From a bacterium (GTDB lineage Bacteria > Verrucomicrobiota > Verrucomicrobiae > Limisphaerales > J093), in assembly GCA_021839785.1 (NCBI GenBank), contig JAKCAB010000303.1:1-14572 (forward strand): a stretch of 14,572 bases of DNA. Direction: 5' to 3'. Shown here piece after piece: positions 6,471-14,138 of this stretch; position 1 is the first letter of the stretch, and every line of letters starts with the position of its first letter. Under the pieces are notes generated by a model. That model was not told where the DNA came from. It worked only from the letters and a program-made list of their open reading frames with translations, and ran no database searches. A program made the translations under genes and the position numbers.

Positions 6471-8900
6471 TCATTCCACGGGCGCGGGGCGCACCTCGAT
6501 CTTCACCGACTTTGTGCCGAGCTTGGGGTGAGAGGCCGTCACCCGGATGCGTCCGGTTTCGCCTGGCTTGGTCTTGACCCACACCGCCGCCGCGCCGCCG
6601 TTGCCGCCCAACTCGAACGGATTATCGCCCACCAGAATCCCCGGCCCGGCGATGGCGAATGTCACCTTTCCGCCGACGAACGGTCGCACCGCCCCGAATT
6701 TGTCCGCGGCCATCACGGCCAGCCGCGTGGCGTCCGAACCATCCGCCACCAGTTCCGCGTCGTCCACGAAAGACAGGAGCTGGTCTTTCGCGGGGTCGGC
6801 CGAAAACGCGCGTGACAGCACGCGCTTACGGCCCACGTAACCGTCGATGCGCAGTTCGGGTTTGCCGGAACCGTCCAACTCCAAATCCACAAAGAACGGC
6901 GGGTGTTTGAGGTTGGGGTAGTTCTCCCGGTCGGGATGCAAAGTGGCGAGCGGCCGGCCGTCGAGAATCAACTCGAGCCGGTCGCAGTTCGAGAAGATGG
7001 CGGCGTTTTTGCCCGGCCCGCGCGGCGATTGCGGGCCGAAATCCCAGTAAAAGGAGGGCTCGATCACCGGCCGGGTTTGGGGATCGCCTTGCGCCAGATA
7101 GAACGAAGCGCCGAGTTTGGGGATGCGGAAGATGTCGGCGACGCCGGGGCATTTGACCCCCTGGTACGAATTGACCGGGCTGCCGTAGTCGAAGGCGCAC
7201 CAGGCGATGACGCCGCTGCAGCGTTGATCGCGCGCGGCTTTGCTGTGCGCCTGGGCGTGGAGCACCGCCTGCTGTTGCTGTTCGAACAGATCCCCGGCGC
7301 GGCGGTATTTGCGGCGAAACGTTTTGCTCCGGCCGTAGTCCATCTGGCCCACCGCTTCGGCCAGCAGGTACGGCACGCCCGGCACTGGCGGATCGATCCC
7401 CACGCTGCCGTCCGGGTCGGCGTGGTAATCGTCGAAGGCAAACACGTCCTGGTGCCACTCCGCCTGCCAATTCTTGCGCGAGGAAGGCGTCATGCTGCCG
7501 GACGTGGGCCGGGAACCGTCGAGCGCGTCGGCCACTTCCTTCGTGCGGCCGTAAAGCGTCGGTTGGTTAGCCGATTCGTTTACGCGCACGCCCCAAATGA
7601 CGATGGAAGGATGGTTCCGGTCGCGCCGCACCATGTCCTGCACGTCGCGGACCACCAGATCCTGGAACGCTTGGTCGCCGATGTATTGCCAGCCGGGAGT
7701 TTCTTCCCAGACCATGAGACCCAGCTCGTCGCACGCGTCGAGAAAGGCCTCGGCCTGCGGATAATGCGAGCAGCGCACCACGTTGCAGTTGAAGTCGTGG
7801 CGCAGAATGCGCGCATCGCGGCGGATCACGCGCTCCGGCATCGCGTACCCGACGTACGGATAAAGCTCGTGCCGGTTCAGGCCGAAGAGTTGTCGCCGCC
7901 GGCCGTTCAGATAGAAACCGTCCAACTCGAAACGCGCCTCGCGGAACCCAATCCGCCGCCGGAACGCGTGCAGCGGTTCTTCCTCCGATTTGAGCGTGGC
8001 CACCACTTCGTAAAGACGCGGCGATTCGGGGTCCCAGAACGTCACGTTGCCCAGGTTGGAAAGCGTCAGCTTGACCTGTGTTTCACCGGTCTGGGCCAGC
8101 GTTACGGTCTCCGAAGCGCCCGCCATCCGGCGACCGCGGTCCATCAACTCCACCTCGAGCCGGAGCGGCTGTGGCGGGAGAACAGCGGCGTCGATCGCGC
8201 AGGTGACTTCCACCCGCCGGCCGGCCTCGAGCACGTTCGCTGGTTTCGCAAACAGGTCGCTGATGAAAACCGGGGGCACGGCGCGCAGGCGCACCGGGCG
8301 GATGATGCCGCCCGGCAAATAATAATCCACCGCTCCCGGCCCGCGCGGCGAACCGGCGGGCGGCACGTTGAGCCAACGGGAATCCACGGCCAGCGCCAGC
8401 ACGTTGTCGTCCGGCTTCATCCAGCTCGTGATTTCGTACTTGAACGGGAGATACCCGCCCTCGTGTTTGGGCAGGGGGTGACCGTTGAGCGTCGGCGTAG
8501 CCGCGGCCATGACCGCCTCGAAATCCAGAAACACGCGGGCGTTTCGCAAACTCGCGGGCAGGGCGAAATGCCGCCGGTAAATCCAAACGTCCTCCCACAT
8601 TTCCGGTTTCCAGTCCTGCCAGGACATCGCCGCCACGCAGTGAGGCAGCGTGACCGGTGAAAATGCCGAGTCGTCGAACGCCGGTTCCGTGGCTGCCTCG
8701 CTGAATTTGCCCCCGAACAGCCAGCCCCGATTCAATGAAATCGTCCGACCCGCCGGGCCCAAGCCGGCGTTTCGCTGGCCGGACGCGGTGGAGCGGCAAC
8801 CGGAGACAGCCCCCGAGGCGATGAAAGTGGCGCCGAGCGCGCAGGTGCGGATGAAGTCACGACGCGAGGTTTCGAGTGGTTTGTTTTGGTGTTGGTGCAT
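6471..8900 (-). CDS. Glycoside hydrolase family 2 protein, Tat-exported
   Basis: An 809-residue exo-acting glycosidase, probably a beta-galactosidase or relative, outside the cytoplasm. The N-terminus 'SRRDFIRTCALGATFIASG' carries a twin-arginine motif (Arg13-Arg14), and 'AVSGC' (Cys35) looks like a lipobox, so it may be a Tat-exported lipoprotein. Domains in order: GH2 sugar-binding jelly roll (about 55-210, with 'DDSAFSPVTLPH', 'YRRHFALP' and 'GGIIRPVRL'), immunoglobulin-like domain (211-320), TIM barrel (about 325-620, with 'GLNRHELYPYVG' and 'NVVRCSHYP'), and C-terminal beta domains including a GH2 C-terminal-type domain (about 715-805). The likely acid/base is Glu442 in 'WGVRVNES' and the likely nucleophile Glu515 in 'YLLAEAVG'. 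ATG 8900 starts the Tat signal. It converges on the ZIP gene with a 21-base gap and lies 234 bases downstream of the pseudopilin gene. Substrate is not predictable. Confidence 0.94.
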   Translation of the reverse strand: MHQHQNKPLETSRRDFIRTCALGATFIASGAVSGCRSTASGQRNAGLGPAGRTISLNRGWLFGGKFSEAATEPAFDDSAFSPVTLPHCVAAMSWQDWKPEMWEDVWIYRRHFALPASLRNARVFLDFEAVMAAATPTLNGHPLPKHEGGYLPFKYEITSWMKPDDNVLALAVDSRWLNVPPAGSPRGPGAVDYYLPGGIIRPVRLRAVPPVFISDLFAKPANVLEAGRRVEVTCAIDAAVLPPQPLRLEVELMDRGRRMAGASETVTLAQTGETQVKLTLSNLGNVTFWDPESPRLYEVVATLKSEEEPLHAFRRRIGFREARFELDGFYLNGRRRQLFGLNRHELYPYVGYAMPERVIRRDARILRHDFNCNVVRCSHYPQAEAFLDACDELGLMVWEETPGWQYIGDQAFQDLVVRDVQDMVRRDRNHPSIVIWGVRVNESANQPTLYGRTKEVADALDGSRPTSGSMTPSSRKNWQAEWHQDVFAFDDYHADPDGSVGIDPPVPGVPYLLAEAVGQMDYGRSKTFRRKYRRAGDLFEQQQQAVLHAQAHSKAARDQRCSGVIAWCAFDYGSPVNSYQGVKCPGVADIFRIPKLGASFYLAQGDPQTRPVIEPSFYWDFGPQSPRGPGKNAAIFSNCDRLELILDGRPLATLHPDRENYPNLKHPPFFVDLELDGSGKPELRIDGYVGRKRVLSRAFSADPAKDQLLSFVDDAELVADGSDATRLAVMAADKFGAVRPFVGGKVTFAIAGPGILVGDNPFELGGNGGAAAVWVKTKPGETGRIRVTASHPKLGTKSVKIEVRPAPVE

Positions 8901-9134
8901 GATTGTCGGTGCGGTGTCGCCACGCGAGGAAACCCAATAACCCGCGCTTTGTAAACGCGAACAGTCAGGATCTTTGCAGGATTTTCTGGCGAACGATGGC
9001 CGCGGTTGCCGGGTTCAATTGCGGTGCGCTTCGGCCGCGGCCAGGTCGGCCAGTGCTGACCAAAATGACGTCGCAATTGCGACAAAAAATGTGCCACCGC
9101 TTCGATCTGCGAGCGAAGGTCCCGCCAGGCTGCG
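8901..9134 (-). promoter_or_regulatory. Upstream region of the GH2 gene with a perfect 14-base palindrome
   Basis: No gene is visible in these 234 bases, which form the leader of the minus-strand GH2 gene. The palindrome GTCGCAATTGCGAC at 9070-9083 is perfect and AT-centred in a GC-rich background. Its core CAATTGCG recurs once at 9016-9023. This is the shape of a dimeric repressor operator. The run of A after it on the plus strand is not the T-run of a plus-strand terminator, and on the minus strand the T-run precedes the palindrome, so it is not a normal intrinsic terminator. I could not place a clear promoter. Confidence 0.35.
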
Positions 9135-9920
9135 TCAAGGATCCGCATCCGCCTGTTCCAAGACCGCGAGGATGCGGCTGAACGCCTCGTGGATGTCGCC
9201 GTAATCGCGCAAGTCCACGGTGAACCGCCCGTCGCGATTGGGTCGCGAGCGCACGCTGCCGTCCGCGGACAGGACGTTCACGAGTTTGAGCTGGTGGTGG
9301 GTGCGCGGCTTGACGTTGAAGGCCGCGAGATCGGCTGGACTCAGGAATTGCGTGTCCAGGGCCAGCGCGCGAATGGGCAGGCCGTGGCGGTTCTCGCCCA
9401 AATTATCGAGTTGCAAGTGCGCCGGCGCATTGGTGCTGGCCGGGTTGTCGAACAAATCCGTGTTGCCGGCATGGCGGTAATAATAACTGCCTTGGGCCTG
9501 GGTCTTGCCCACCTTGGCGAGTTCGGCGTCCGCGTCGAGCGGCTGGTCGCGGCCGGGGCAGAAAAGGACTTTCGGCTGGCCCGTCAGGTGTTGCGCCAAC
9601 AACAACCCCAGCCCCACGGGCGCGCCGGTCTGGAGCGAGAGCAGGCTGGTGGGCGCGCCGGTGGACGGATAAAAACTGGCCGGGCTCGTGAACGGCGGCG
9701 CCTTCGGGCCGTAAGGAATCTGGCCGCTGTTGTCATCGGCGTAACTGCGGATCGCCAGACCGATCTGGCGCAGGTTCGAGATGCAAACCGCCTTTAGCCC
9801 GGCCTGTTTCGCGGTCGCCAGCGCGGGCAGCAACAACGCCGCCAGGAGCGCGAGAACGGCGATGACCACCAGGAGTTCGACGAGCGTGAACCCCCGACGC
9901 AATGACGGCGGAAAGGCCAT
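9135..9920 (-). CDS. Prepilin-type N-terminal cleavage/methylation protein (pseudopilin, type II secretion-like)
   Basis: A 261-residue protein with a textbook prepilin leader: '[10 protein letters not shown]' followed by '[20 protein letters not shown]', with cleavage expected between Gly10 and Phe11, methylation of the new Phe and Glu15 at mature position 5. After the hydrophobic helix come '[36 protein letters not shown]' features, '[11 protein letters not shown]', and near the C-terminus '[13 protein letters not shown]', which resembles the DG-containing 'H-x9-DG' segment of verrucomicrobial and planctomycetal pseudopilins. Such proteins occur in very large families in these phyla; individual roles are unknown. 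ATG 9920 lies 13 bases after the upstream gene's stop, so it is probably co-transcribed with the two jelly-roll proteins. Pilin assembly genes are not in the window. Confidence 0.92.
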   Translation of the reverse strand: MAFPPSLRRGFTLVELLVVIAVLALLAALLLPALATAKQAGLKAVCISNLRQIGLAIRSYADDNSGQIPYGPKAPPFTSPASFYPSTGAPTSLLSLQTGAPVGLGLLLAQHLTGQPKVLFCPGRDQPLDADAELAKVGKTQAQGSYYYRHAGNTDLFDNPASTNAPAHLQLDNLGENRHGLPIRALALDTQFLSPADLAAFNVKPRTHHQLKLVNVLSADGSVRSRPNRDGRFTVDLRDYGDIHEAFSRILAVLEQADADP

Positions 9921-9933
9921 TTCCCTGGCCAGT

Positions 9934-10857
9934 CTAGGGCAACTGCCGCGCCGTGTAAAACCGCGCGCCGGCCAGCGCGTTCGGGTCAGTCACTAAAACG
10001 TCGCCAGTCACATTCGTCACGGTCGTCAGGCGAGTCCAGCCAGCCCCGGGCAGGGTCGGGTCGCTCGCGGTCAAGATGTCGAAAACCAGGCCAGGATCGC
10101 TTTTCAGCGTGAACTGGAACTGGCCGTCGGCAACTTTGGGATCCGACAAAGTCGGCGGGCTGGCCGCGGTCAACCGCACGTTGTCCAAATCCCAGAATCC
10201 GCCCTGCATCTCTGCGCTGACAGTGGAACGGAACCGCACGCCGATGTGCTGTTCTGCCCAGGCGTCACCGGCCTGCACGGTGGGAACCGCTACTGCGAAA
10301 TCGACGAAGTGGTTCCGGTCCGGGAACTCGGCGGCGGAATTGGTGACGGTAGAGGAAGCCACGATTACCGGACTGCCGGAGGCGTCGCGGTAGTAAAGGC
10401 CGATTTCGAGCGGAACGCCTTCGAGCATGTTGCCGCCCGTGCCGATCACGCCGACGGTGAGCCGGTAGGATTTGCCTACCTCGAAGCGCGCGTCGAAGGC
10501 ATGGGAAGGTGAAGCGTCGTTCCAGTCCACGGAATCGTAATCCTGGAACAGCGCCACCTCCGGCACCGCGAAGAGCCAGATGGCCTGGGCGCCGTCGCAG
10601 TTCTCAATGTGGTCGGCGCTGCCGGCAGGGGTGTTCTTGAACAGCCCAGCCAGTTGATCCCACAGAAAACCCCCGGTCTCGTCGTACCAGTCCGGCCTGG
10701 GCGCCTTCTGCCACGCGTCAATCTGGGTGCTGACAAACGGCGTCACCGGGCTTTCGAACGACGCGTTGGGCACGCTGAGCGTCTCGGCCAGCAGCGCCCA
10801 ACCCGGCGCCGTCGCCGCCACGATCCCGGTTGCCAGAGCCACGAAAAGACGGCTCAT
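9934..10857 (-). CDS. Secreted jelly-roll-like protein of unknown function, full-length copy
   Basis: A 307-residue exported protein. The signal peptide '[25 protein letters not shown]' is followed by '[10 protein letters not shown]', '[19 protein letters not shown]', '[20 protein letters not shown]', '[12 protein letters not shown]', 'LEIGLYYRD' and '[14 protein letters not shown]'. This order (N-x-S-F-E opening, an aromatic patch, then a closing 'DLDNVRL' strand) is typical of carbohydrate-binding-module-like jelly rolls, also seen in HpiC1-type domains. A C-terminal segment (about 225-307, '[20 protein letters not shown]', ending '[11 protein letters not shown]') resembles the tails of many verrucomicrobial secreted proteins. 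No PEP-CTERM anchor is seen. The start ATG overlaps the stop of the upstream paralogue as ATGA (10854-10857), implying translational coupling. Sugar binding is possible but unproven; I cannot name a function. Confidence 0.8.
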   Translation of the reverse strand: MSRLFVALATGIVAATAPGWALLAETLSVPNASFESPVTPFVSTQIDAWQKAPRPDWYDETGGFLWDQLAGLFKNTPAGSADHIENCDGAQAIWLFAVPEVALFQDYDSVDWNDASPSHAFDARFEVGKSYRLTVGVIGTGGNMLEGVPLEIGLYYRDASGSPVIVASSTVTNSAAEFPDRNHFVDFAVAVPTVQAGDAWAEQHIGVRFRSTVSAEMQGGFWDLDNVRLTAASPPTLSDPKVADGQFQFTLKSDPGLVFDILTASDPTLPGAGWTRLTTVTNVTGDVLVTDPNALAGARFYTARQLP

Positions 10858-11591
10858 GCAGCGGACAGCGGGAGGTTACGCCGAACGGCGGGCAGGCTCA
10901 CCTGATAGTCCTGCAGTTGCGTGATCGTGGGAAAATTCGCCAGCGAATAAGCAACGTCGGTGCTGGCGATCGTCACCGGGTTGTTGCCGGCGTCGCGGTA
11001 ATAGAAATTCAATTGCAGGCTGGCGCCATCGGCCATTCCGCTGCCGCCCAGGACGCCAACCGTCAGCTCGTAAGCCAGGCCCACCTGGAATTGGGCGTCG
11101 AACAAATGGAGCGGCGACGGGTGGCTCCAATCCGTCGAGTTGTAGTCCTGAAACAACGCCACCCCCGGAATGGCAATGAGGTAGGCGGCCTGGTTGCCGT
11201 CCAGGTTGTCGATGTGGTTGGGTTTGCCGGCGGCGGTGTTCGGGAAGACGCCCGTGAGCTGGTCCCAAGTCATCCCCCCGAAGACGGAGGGATCGTACCA
11301 ACCCGGCTGGGGCGTCTCCTGCCAGGAATCGATGCTGGTGTTCACCGGGAAGCCGGCCGGGGGCGTGGGCGATTCGAACGAGCCGTTCGGAACGTTGACC
11401 GTGCCGGCCCGGAGCGTGCCGTGGCCGGTCGTCAGGGCTAACAGAGCGGCCGCGCACGCGGAGACGCCGGCGTGCCGGCTGGCGCTGGCGCCTTTCCCGC
11501 CCATGCCCGGAGTCACGTCCGGGTTTTGCTCGCCGGTGACCGCGGAATCGACCGGCGCCGCCGAGTTCGTGAGTCGAATGGTCATGCTCAT
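10854..11591 (-). CDS. Secreted jelly-roll-like protein, C-terminally shortened tandem paralogue
   Basis: A 245-residue paralogue of the next gene downstream. It shares 'VPNGSFESP', 'IDSWQETPQPGWYD', 'WDQLTGVFPNTAAG', 'HIDNLDGNQAAYLIAIPGVALFQDY', 'YELTVGVLGG' and 'LNFYYRDAGNNPV' in the same order. Similarity stops at 'DYQVSLPAV', where the paralogue continues for roughly 110 residues; here only 'RRNLPLSAA' remains before TGA 10854-10856. The closing 'DLDNVRL' strand and the tail domain are therefore missing, and neither other minus-strand frame restores them, so a deletion is more likely than a simple frameshift. The signal peptide fits best from an internal Met at 11504 ('MGGKGASASRHAGVSACAAALLALTTG'); the ATG at 11591 adds 29 unlikely residues, so the true start is uncertain. 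It may be a functional short form or a decaying copy. Confidence 0.7.
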   Translation of the reverse strand: MSMTIRLTNSAAPVDSAVTGEQNPDVTPGMGGKGASASRHAGVSACAAALLALTTGHGTLRAGTVNVPNGSFESPTPPAGFPVNTSIDSWQETPQPGWYDPSVFGGMTWDQLTGVFPNTAAGKPNHIDNLDGNQAAYLIAIPGVALFQDYNSTDWSHPSPLHLFDAQFQVGLAYELTVGVLGGSGMADGASLQLNFYYRDAGNNPVTIASTDVAYSLANFPTITQLQDYQVSLPAVRRNLPLSAA

Positions 11592-11624
11592 TAAACGAGT
11601 ACGCGCTGTTTCATTTCATCCGCA

Positions 11625-11651
11625 CCGGCGCAAGCGTTTTCTCCGCGCCGG
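11625..11651. repeat. Inverted repeat between the CxxCH gene and the jelly-roll gene
   Basis: CCGGCGC (11625-11631) and GCGCCGG (11645-11651) form a perfect 7-base inverted repeat around a 13-base loop, within the gap between the stop of the CxxCH protein gene and the start of the shortened jelly-roll gene. No U-run follows on the minus strand, so it is not a convincing intrinsic terminator; it could be a weak hairpin or chance. Confidence 0.25.
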
Positions 11652-11715
11652 AAGGAACCGCGACCACCGACGAATTCAGCGCGCCAACCAGTGCGTCGGC
11701 GGCGCGATGGCCGGC

Positions 11716-12000
11716 TTACTTCGACTCCGGCTTGCCCGGCAACTGGCCCGCGCGGTAAGCGTCCAGGTAGCGATTCAGCAGGCCCGCGGGCTCCGGCTTG
11801 AGCTTGGCCTTCTTGCTCATCTTCTCCATCCACCGGCGCCACGCGGGCTCGGTGTAGTTGGTCGGCTCGTAGAACTGGTGGCATTTGGCGCATTTGGCCA
11901 CGTAGATTTTGCAGGCCGCGGCGCGGTCTTTGACCGTCAACCCGTCGATCCCGGCGGCGGCCCACGTGCCCGCCAGCGCCAGCAGGAGCAAGCCGAGCAC
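11716..12000 (-). CDS. Small CxxCH (haem c-binding) exported protein
   Basis: A roughly 94-residue protein with a hydrophobic N-terminus ('LGLLLLALAGTWAAAG'), then 'KDRAAACKIYVAKCAKCHQFYEP', where CAKCH is a c-type haem attachment motif, then 'YTEPAWRRWMEKMSKKAKLKPE' and 'LLNRYLDAYRAGQLPG'. This is the size and layout of a short monohaem cytochrome c-like protein, with the conserved Met of 'MEKM' a possible axial ligand. I start it at GTG 12000, 16 bases after the stop of the upstream gene, with AGAGG seven bases before it. A longer form from ATG 12060 would overlap the upstream gene by 44 bases but puts Arg-Arg before the hydrophobic run, so either start is possible. It is probably co-transcribed with the outer-membrane protein upstream; electron transfer is inferred from the motif only. 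Confidence 0.75.
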   Translation of the reverse strand: MLGLLLLALAGTWAAAGIDGLTVKDRAAACKIYVAKCAKCHQFYEPTNYTEPAWRRWMEKMSKKAKLKPEPAGLLNRYLDAYRAGQLPGKPESK

Positions 12001-12016
12001 GGCGCGCCTCTGCGGG

Positions 12017-12844
12017 CTAGAGGTCGATGCCCAAGAGCAGGCGGACGTTGAGCTTCTCATGGTCGTTGAGTTCGAGGTGGCTGTTGCCGTCCTGGCTGGC
12101 GCGGTTGTTCCAGCCGTAAATCTGCGGCAGCACCGACAACGCCGCCCACCAGCGTTCCTGGCGGAAACTCAGCGTGGGGCCGAGGAACAGCGCGGAATTT
12201 TCCCAGGTTTCATACTCGGGCAGGATGTTTTCGTTACGGAACTCGAGGCCGAGCGACCAGTGTTTGCCGAGGTCGCGCGCCAGGCCCAGGCTGGCGCCCA
12301 CTTCGCCTTCCACCGCTTCGAGCTGGTCCTCCCATTCCGTCTCGTGCTCGAGGTTGAACGCCCATTTCCACGGACCGTGCCGCTGGCCGAGGATGACCTT
12401 CTGCTCCACCGCCGCCGCCTCGCCCGCGTACCGGCCTTCGAGGTAAAGCGTGAGGCCGACCGTCGAGGTGGCCGGATTCAGCACGTTGAAGCGGTTCTCC
12501 AGCGAAACGCCTTTCCACGAGAACTCCGACTGGCTCGCGTCCGTTGCAGGGTCGCGGTAACTCACGGAAGTCTCGTTGAGGTAAAGCGCTGCCGTGTAGC
12601 GGTCGCTCACGCCGTATTCGATCTCCTGGCGGAGGTCCCAGCGATTGTAATTGTCCTGCCCCACTTCGCTGCTTCGCTGCGAACGCAGCGTCACCCAGTT
12701 TTCAAACTCCAGCGCGCCTTGCGGCAAGGTCTCCGGCTCGTAGGTGTAAGTGAACCGACGTTCGTCGGCATGTGCGCTCAGCGCGCCCAGACTGCCGGCC
12801 AGCAAACCAACTACAAACGGTTTCGTTAAGTTCATGCGCGGCAC
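12017..12844 (-). CDS. Predicted outer-membrane beta-barrel protein (possibly DUF6662 family)
   Basis: A 275-residue exported protein. The signal peptide is 'MPRMNLTKPFVVGLLAGSLGALSAHA', with mature start near 'DERRFTYTYEPETLPQG'; the second Met (12835) is an equally good start. The mature part is a series of alternating strands rich in Trp, Tyr and Glu: 'LEFENWVTLRSQ', 'WDLRQEIEYGVSDRYTAALYL', 'VGLTLYLEGRY', 'WKWAFNLEHETEW', 'WSLGLEFRNEN', 'LFLGPTLSFR', 'WWAALSVLPQIYG', ending 'LNVRLLLGIDL'. This resembles a small outer-membrane barrel. From memory the opening 'RRFTYTYEPETLPQG' resembles proteins annotated DUF6662, which I cannot confirm here. It is divergent from an AraC-family regulator across 136 bases and precedes the CxxCH gene by 16 bases, so the pair may be a regulator target. 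Its role is unknown. Confidence 0.82.
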   Translation of the reverse strand: MPRMNLTKPFVVGLLAGSLGALSAHADERRFTYTYEPETLPQGALEFENWVTLRSQRSSEVGQDNYNRWDLRQEIEYGVSDRYTAALYLNETSVSYRDPATDASQSEFSWKGVSLENRFNVLNPATSTVGLTLYLEGRYAGEAAAVEQKVILGQRHGPWKWAFNLEHETEWEDQLEAVEGEVGASLGLARDLGKHWSLGLEFRNENILPEYETWENSALFLGPTLSFRQERWWAALSVLPQIYGWNNRASQDGNSHLELNDHEKLNVRLLLGIDL

Positions 12845-12980
12845 GATAAACCGCCGCCGCTCGGGGCCGCTCCCGGCACGTTGCTATTCTTTGTCGGCAG
12901 GTTGCGCTCCGGGGCGGACGCCCCGCCGCCGCCCCGGCGGCTTGCGCGCCCGTCGGCGGCATGGCAATTAATCGAACGAG
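12845..12980. promoter_or_regulatory. Divergent intergenic region between the barrel gene and the AraC-family regulator
   Basis: These 136 bases should hold both promoters. Two GC hairpins lie back to back: GGGGCG at 12911-12916 with CGCCCC at 12919-12924 (a nearly loopless inverted repeat), and GCCGC at 12928-12932 with GCGGC at 12937-12941. The hexamer GTCGGC recurs at 12893-12898 and 12952-12957. AraC-family regulators usually bind short direct repeats, so the latter is a candidate, but the match is short. I could not place convincing -35/-10 elements on either strand. Confidence 0.35.
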
Positions 12981-14045
12981 ATGTCGCAATCGCATCGGGC
13001 CAGTTCTGTAAAAATGCCAGCCTCGGCGGCCACGCCGTTCAGCGAGGCGCCGGCGTGGACGGCCGTCGGCGCGGGCTGGCGGCCGCTGTTCGGCAACTGC
13101 CGCGCGCTCGGCTTCAGCTTCGAGTGGCACGACTTCACCGCCGCGGAGGAGCTGGACTGGTCCCGCAGTTTTCATCCCGAGAGCGTGGAGTTGTGTCTGA
13201 ACCTGGCCGGCCAGGCGACGGTTGCAGATGAACGCCAGGCGGTGGAACTGCGGCCCCGCACCAGCGTCTTTTATTTTCAAAGCGAACCGCCGTTGCGGGC
13301 CCGCCGGCAGGCCGGCGAGCGGCACTGCTTTGTGACGGTCGAGTTCGCCGCGGAGTTTTTGCAACGGCACTTGCAGGCGGAGGCCCCGCATCTGCACCCG
13401 GCCGTGCGGGCGGTGGTGGAGCGCTCGGCGCGTGGCTCCATCGTCACCGCGCCCGAGCCCATCCGCAGCGGATTGTTGCAATTGGTCGAAAGCCTGCGGC
13501 GCTGTCCGGTGTTCAAGCCCGCGCAGGAAACCTGGTTTCGCTGCAAGGCGCTCGAACTGGCGGCGCAAGTTTTCTTCCGCCCGCCGGAAGGCGAGCTGTT
13601 TTGCACGCGCCAGCAACGCGCCGCCTGCGAGCGCGCCGCCCGTGTCCGCAGCGTGCTGTGCGAGCGGCTGAGCGATCCGCCGTCGCTCGAGGAACTGGGA
13701 CGGCTGGTGGGTTGCAGCCCGTTTCATTTAAGCCGGCAGTTTTCGGAAACCACCGGCCTGACCATCCAACAATTTCTCCGCCAGGCGCGACTGGAACGCG
13801 CGGCCGAACTGTTGCGCTCCGGGCGCTGCAACGTGACCGAGGCCGCGCTCGAGGTGGGCTACAACAGCCTCAGCCATTTCACGGTCGCCTTCCGCGAGAC
13901 GTTCGGTTGCTGTCCGGGGTTGTACCCGGTCCAAGGCGGCTCGCGCTTAGGCCGCGTGCCACTAGCCGCCGATGCGGACGCGCCCGCCCAGGCCTCACCC
14001 GCGAAGGCGATCAATTCCGCAGAGGAACCGTCGTTGCCGACTTGA
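12981..14045 (+). CDS. AraC/XylS-family transcriptional regulator
   Basis: A 354-residue DNA-binding regulator. The N-terminal part (about 30-140) looks like the ligand-sensing cupin-type domain of AraC proteins ('ESVELCLNLAGQATV', 'LRPRTSVFYFQSEPPLRA', 'FVTVEFAAEFLQ'). The C-terminal double helix-turn-helix runs from about 222 to 316: the first HTH around 'SLEELGRLVGCSPFHLSRQFSETTGLT', the second around 'NVTEAALEVGYNSLSHFTVAFRETFGCCPGLY', matching the AraC signature 'A..VGY.S.SHF...F...FG..P' except that 'P.YR' appears as 'PGLYP'. A tail of about 35 low-complexity residues follows. ATG 12981 gives the full-length form; ATG 13014 is an alternative. Divergent placement beside the barrel/CxxCH pair suggests it regulates those genes and itself (inference). 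Its effector is unknown. Confidence 0.93.
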   Translation: MSQSHRASSVKMPASAATPFSEAPAWTAVGAGWRPLFGNCRALGFSFEWHDFTAAEELDWSRSFHPESVELCLNLAGQATVADERQAVELRPRTSVFYFQSEPPLRARRQAGERHCFVTVEFAAEFLQRHLQAEAPHLHPAVRAVVERSARGSIVTAPEPIRSGLLQLVESLRRCPVFKPAQETWFRCKALELAAQVFFRPPEGELFCTRQQRAACERAARVRSVLCERLSDPPSLEELGRLVGCSPFHLSRQFSETTGLTIQQFLRQARLERAAELLRSGRCNVTEAALEVGYNSLSHFTVAFRETFGCCPGLYPVQGGSRLGRVPLAADADAPAQASPAKAINSAEEPSLPT

Positions 14046-14061
14046 CCAGTCCGGCGCTGCG

Positions 14062-14080
14062 GTTCGGCAACCCGCCGAAC
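14062..14080 (+). terminator. Candidate hairpin after the AraC-family gene
   Basis: GTTCGGC (14062-14068) and GCCGAAC (14074-14080) form a perfect 7-base stem with a 5-base loop, 17 bases after the regulator's stop. A T-rich stretch follows only from about 14095 (GTTTTC, then GATTTT), which is too distant for a classical intrinsic terminator, so this is tentative. Confidence 0.33.
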
Positions 14081-14121
14081 TTCGCGGCTTGATCGTTTTC
14101 TCCTGATTTTCTGGCGCTAGC

Positions 14122-14138
14122 CGGGCATTTTGTGCCCG
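14122..14138 (+). promoter_or_regulatory. Hairpin abutting the GTG start of the last gene
   Basis: CGGGCA (14122-14127) and TGCCCG (14133-14138) form a perfect 6-base stem with loop TTTTG. The last base of the stem is the first base of the GTG start codon, so in RNA the ribosome binding region and start would be partly paired. No purine-rich Shine-Dalgarno is visible. It may lower translation or be chance. Confidence 0.28.

Noticed and set aside
6903..8660. Long plus-strand open frame (585 codons) across the GH2 gene
   Set aside because: Antisense shadow of a complete GH2 gene; high GC leaves such frames open and the protein has no recognisable pattern.
12702..13727. Minus-strand open frame (341 codons) opposite the AraC regulator
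   Set aside because: Shadow of the regulator, whose helix-turn-helix signature is clear; the antisense protein has no domain.
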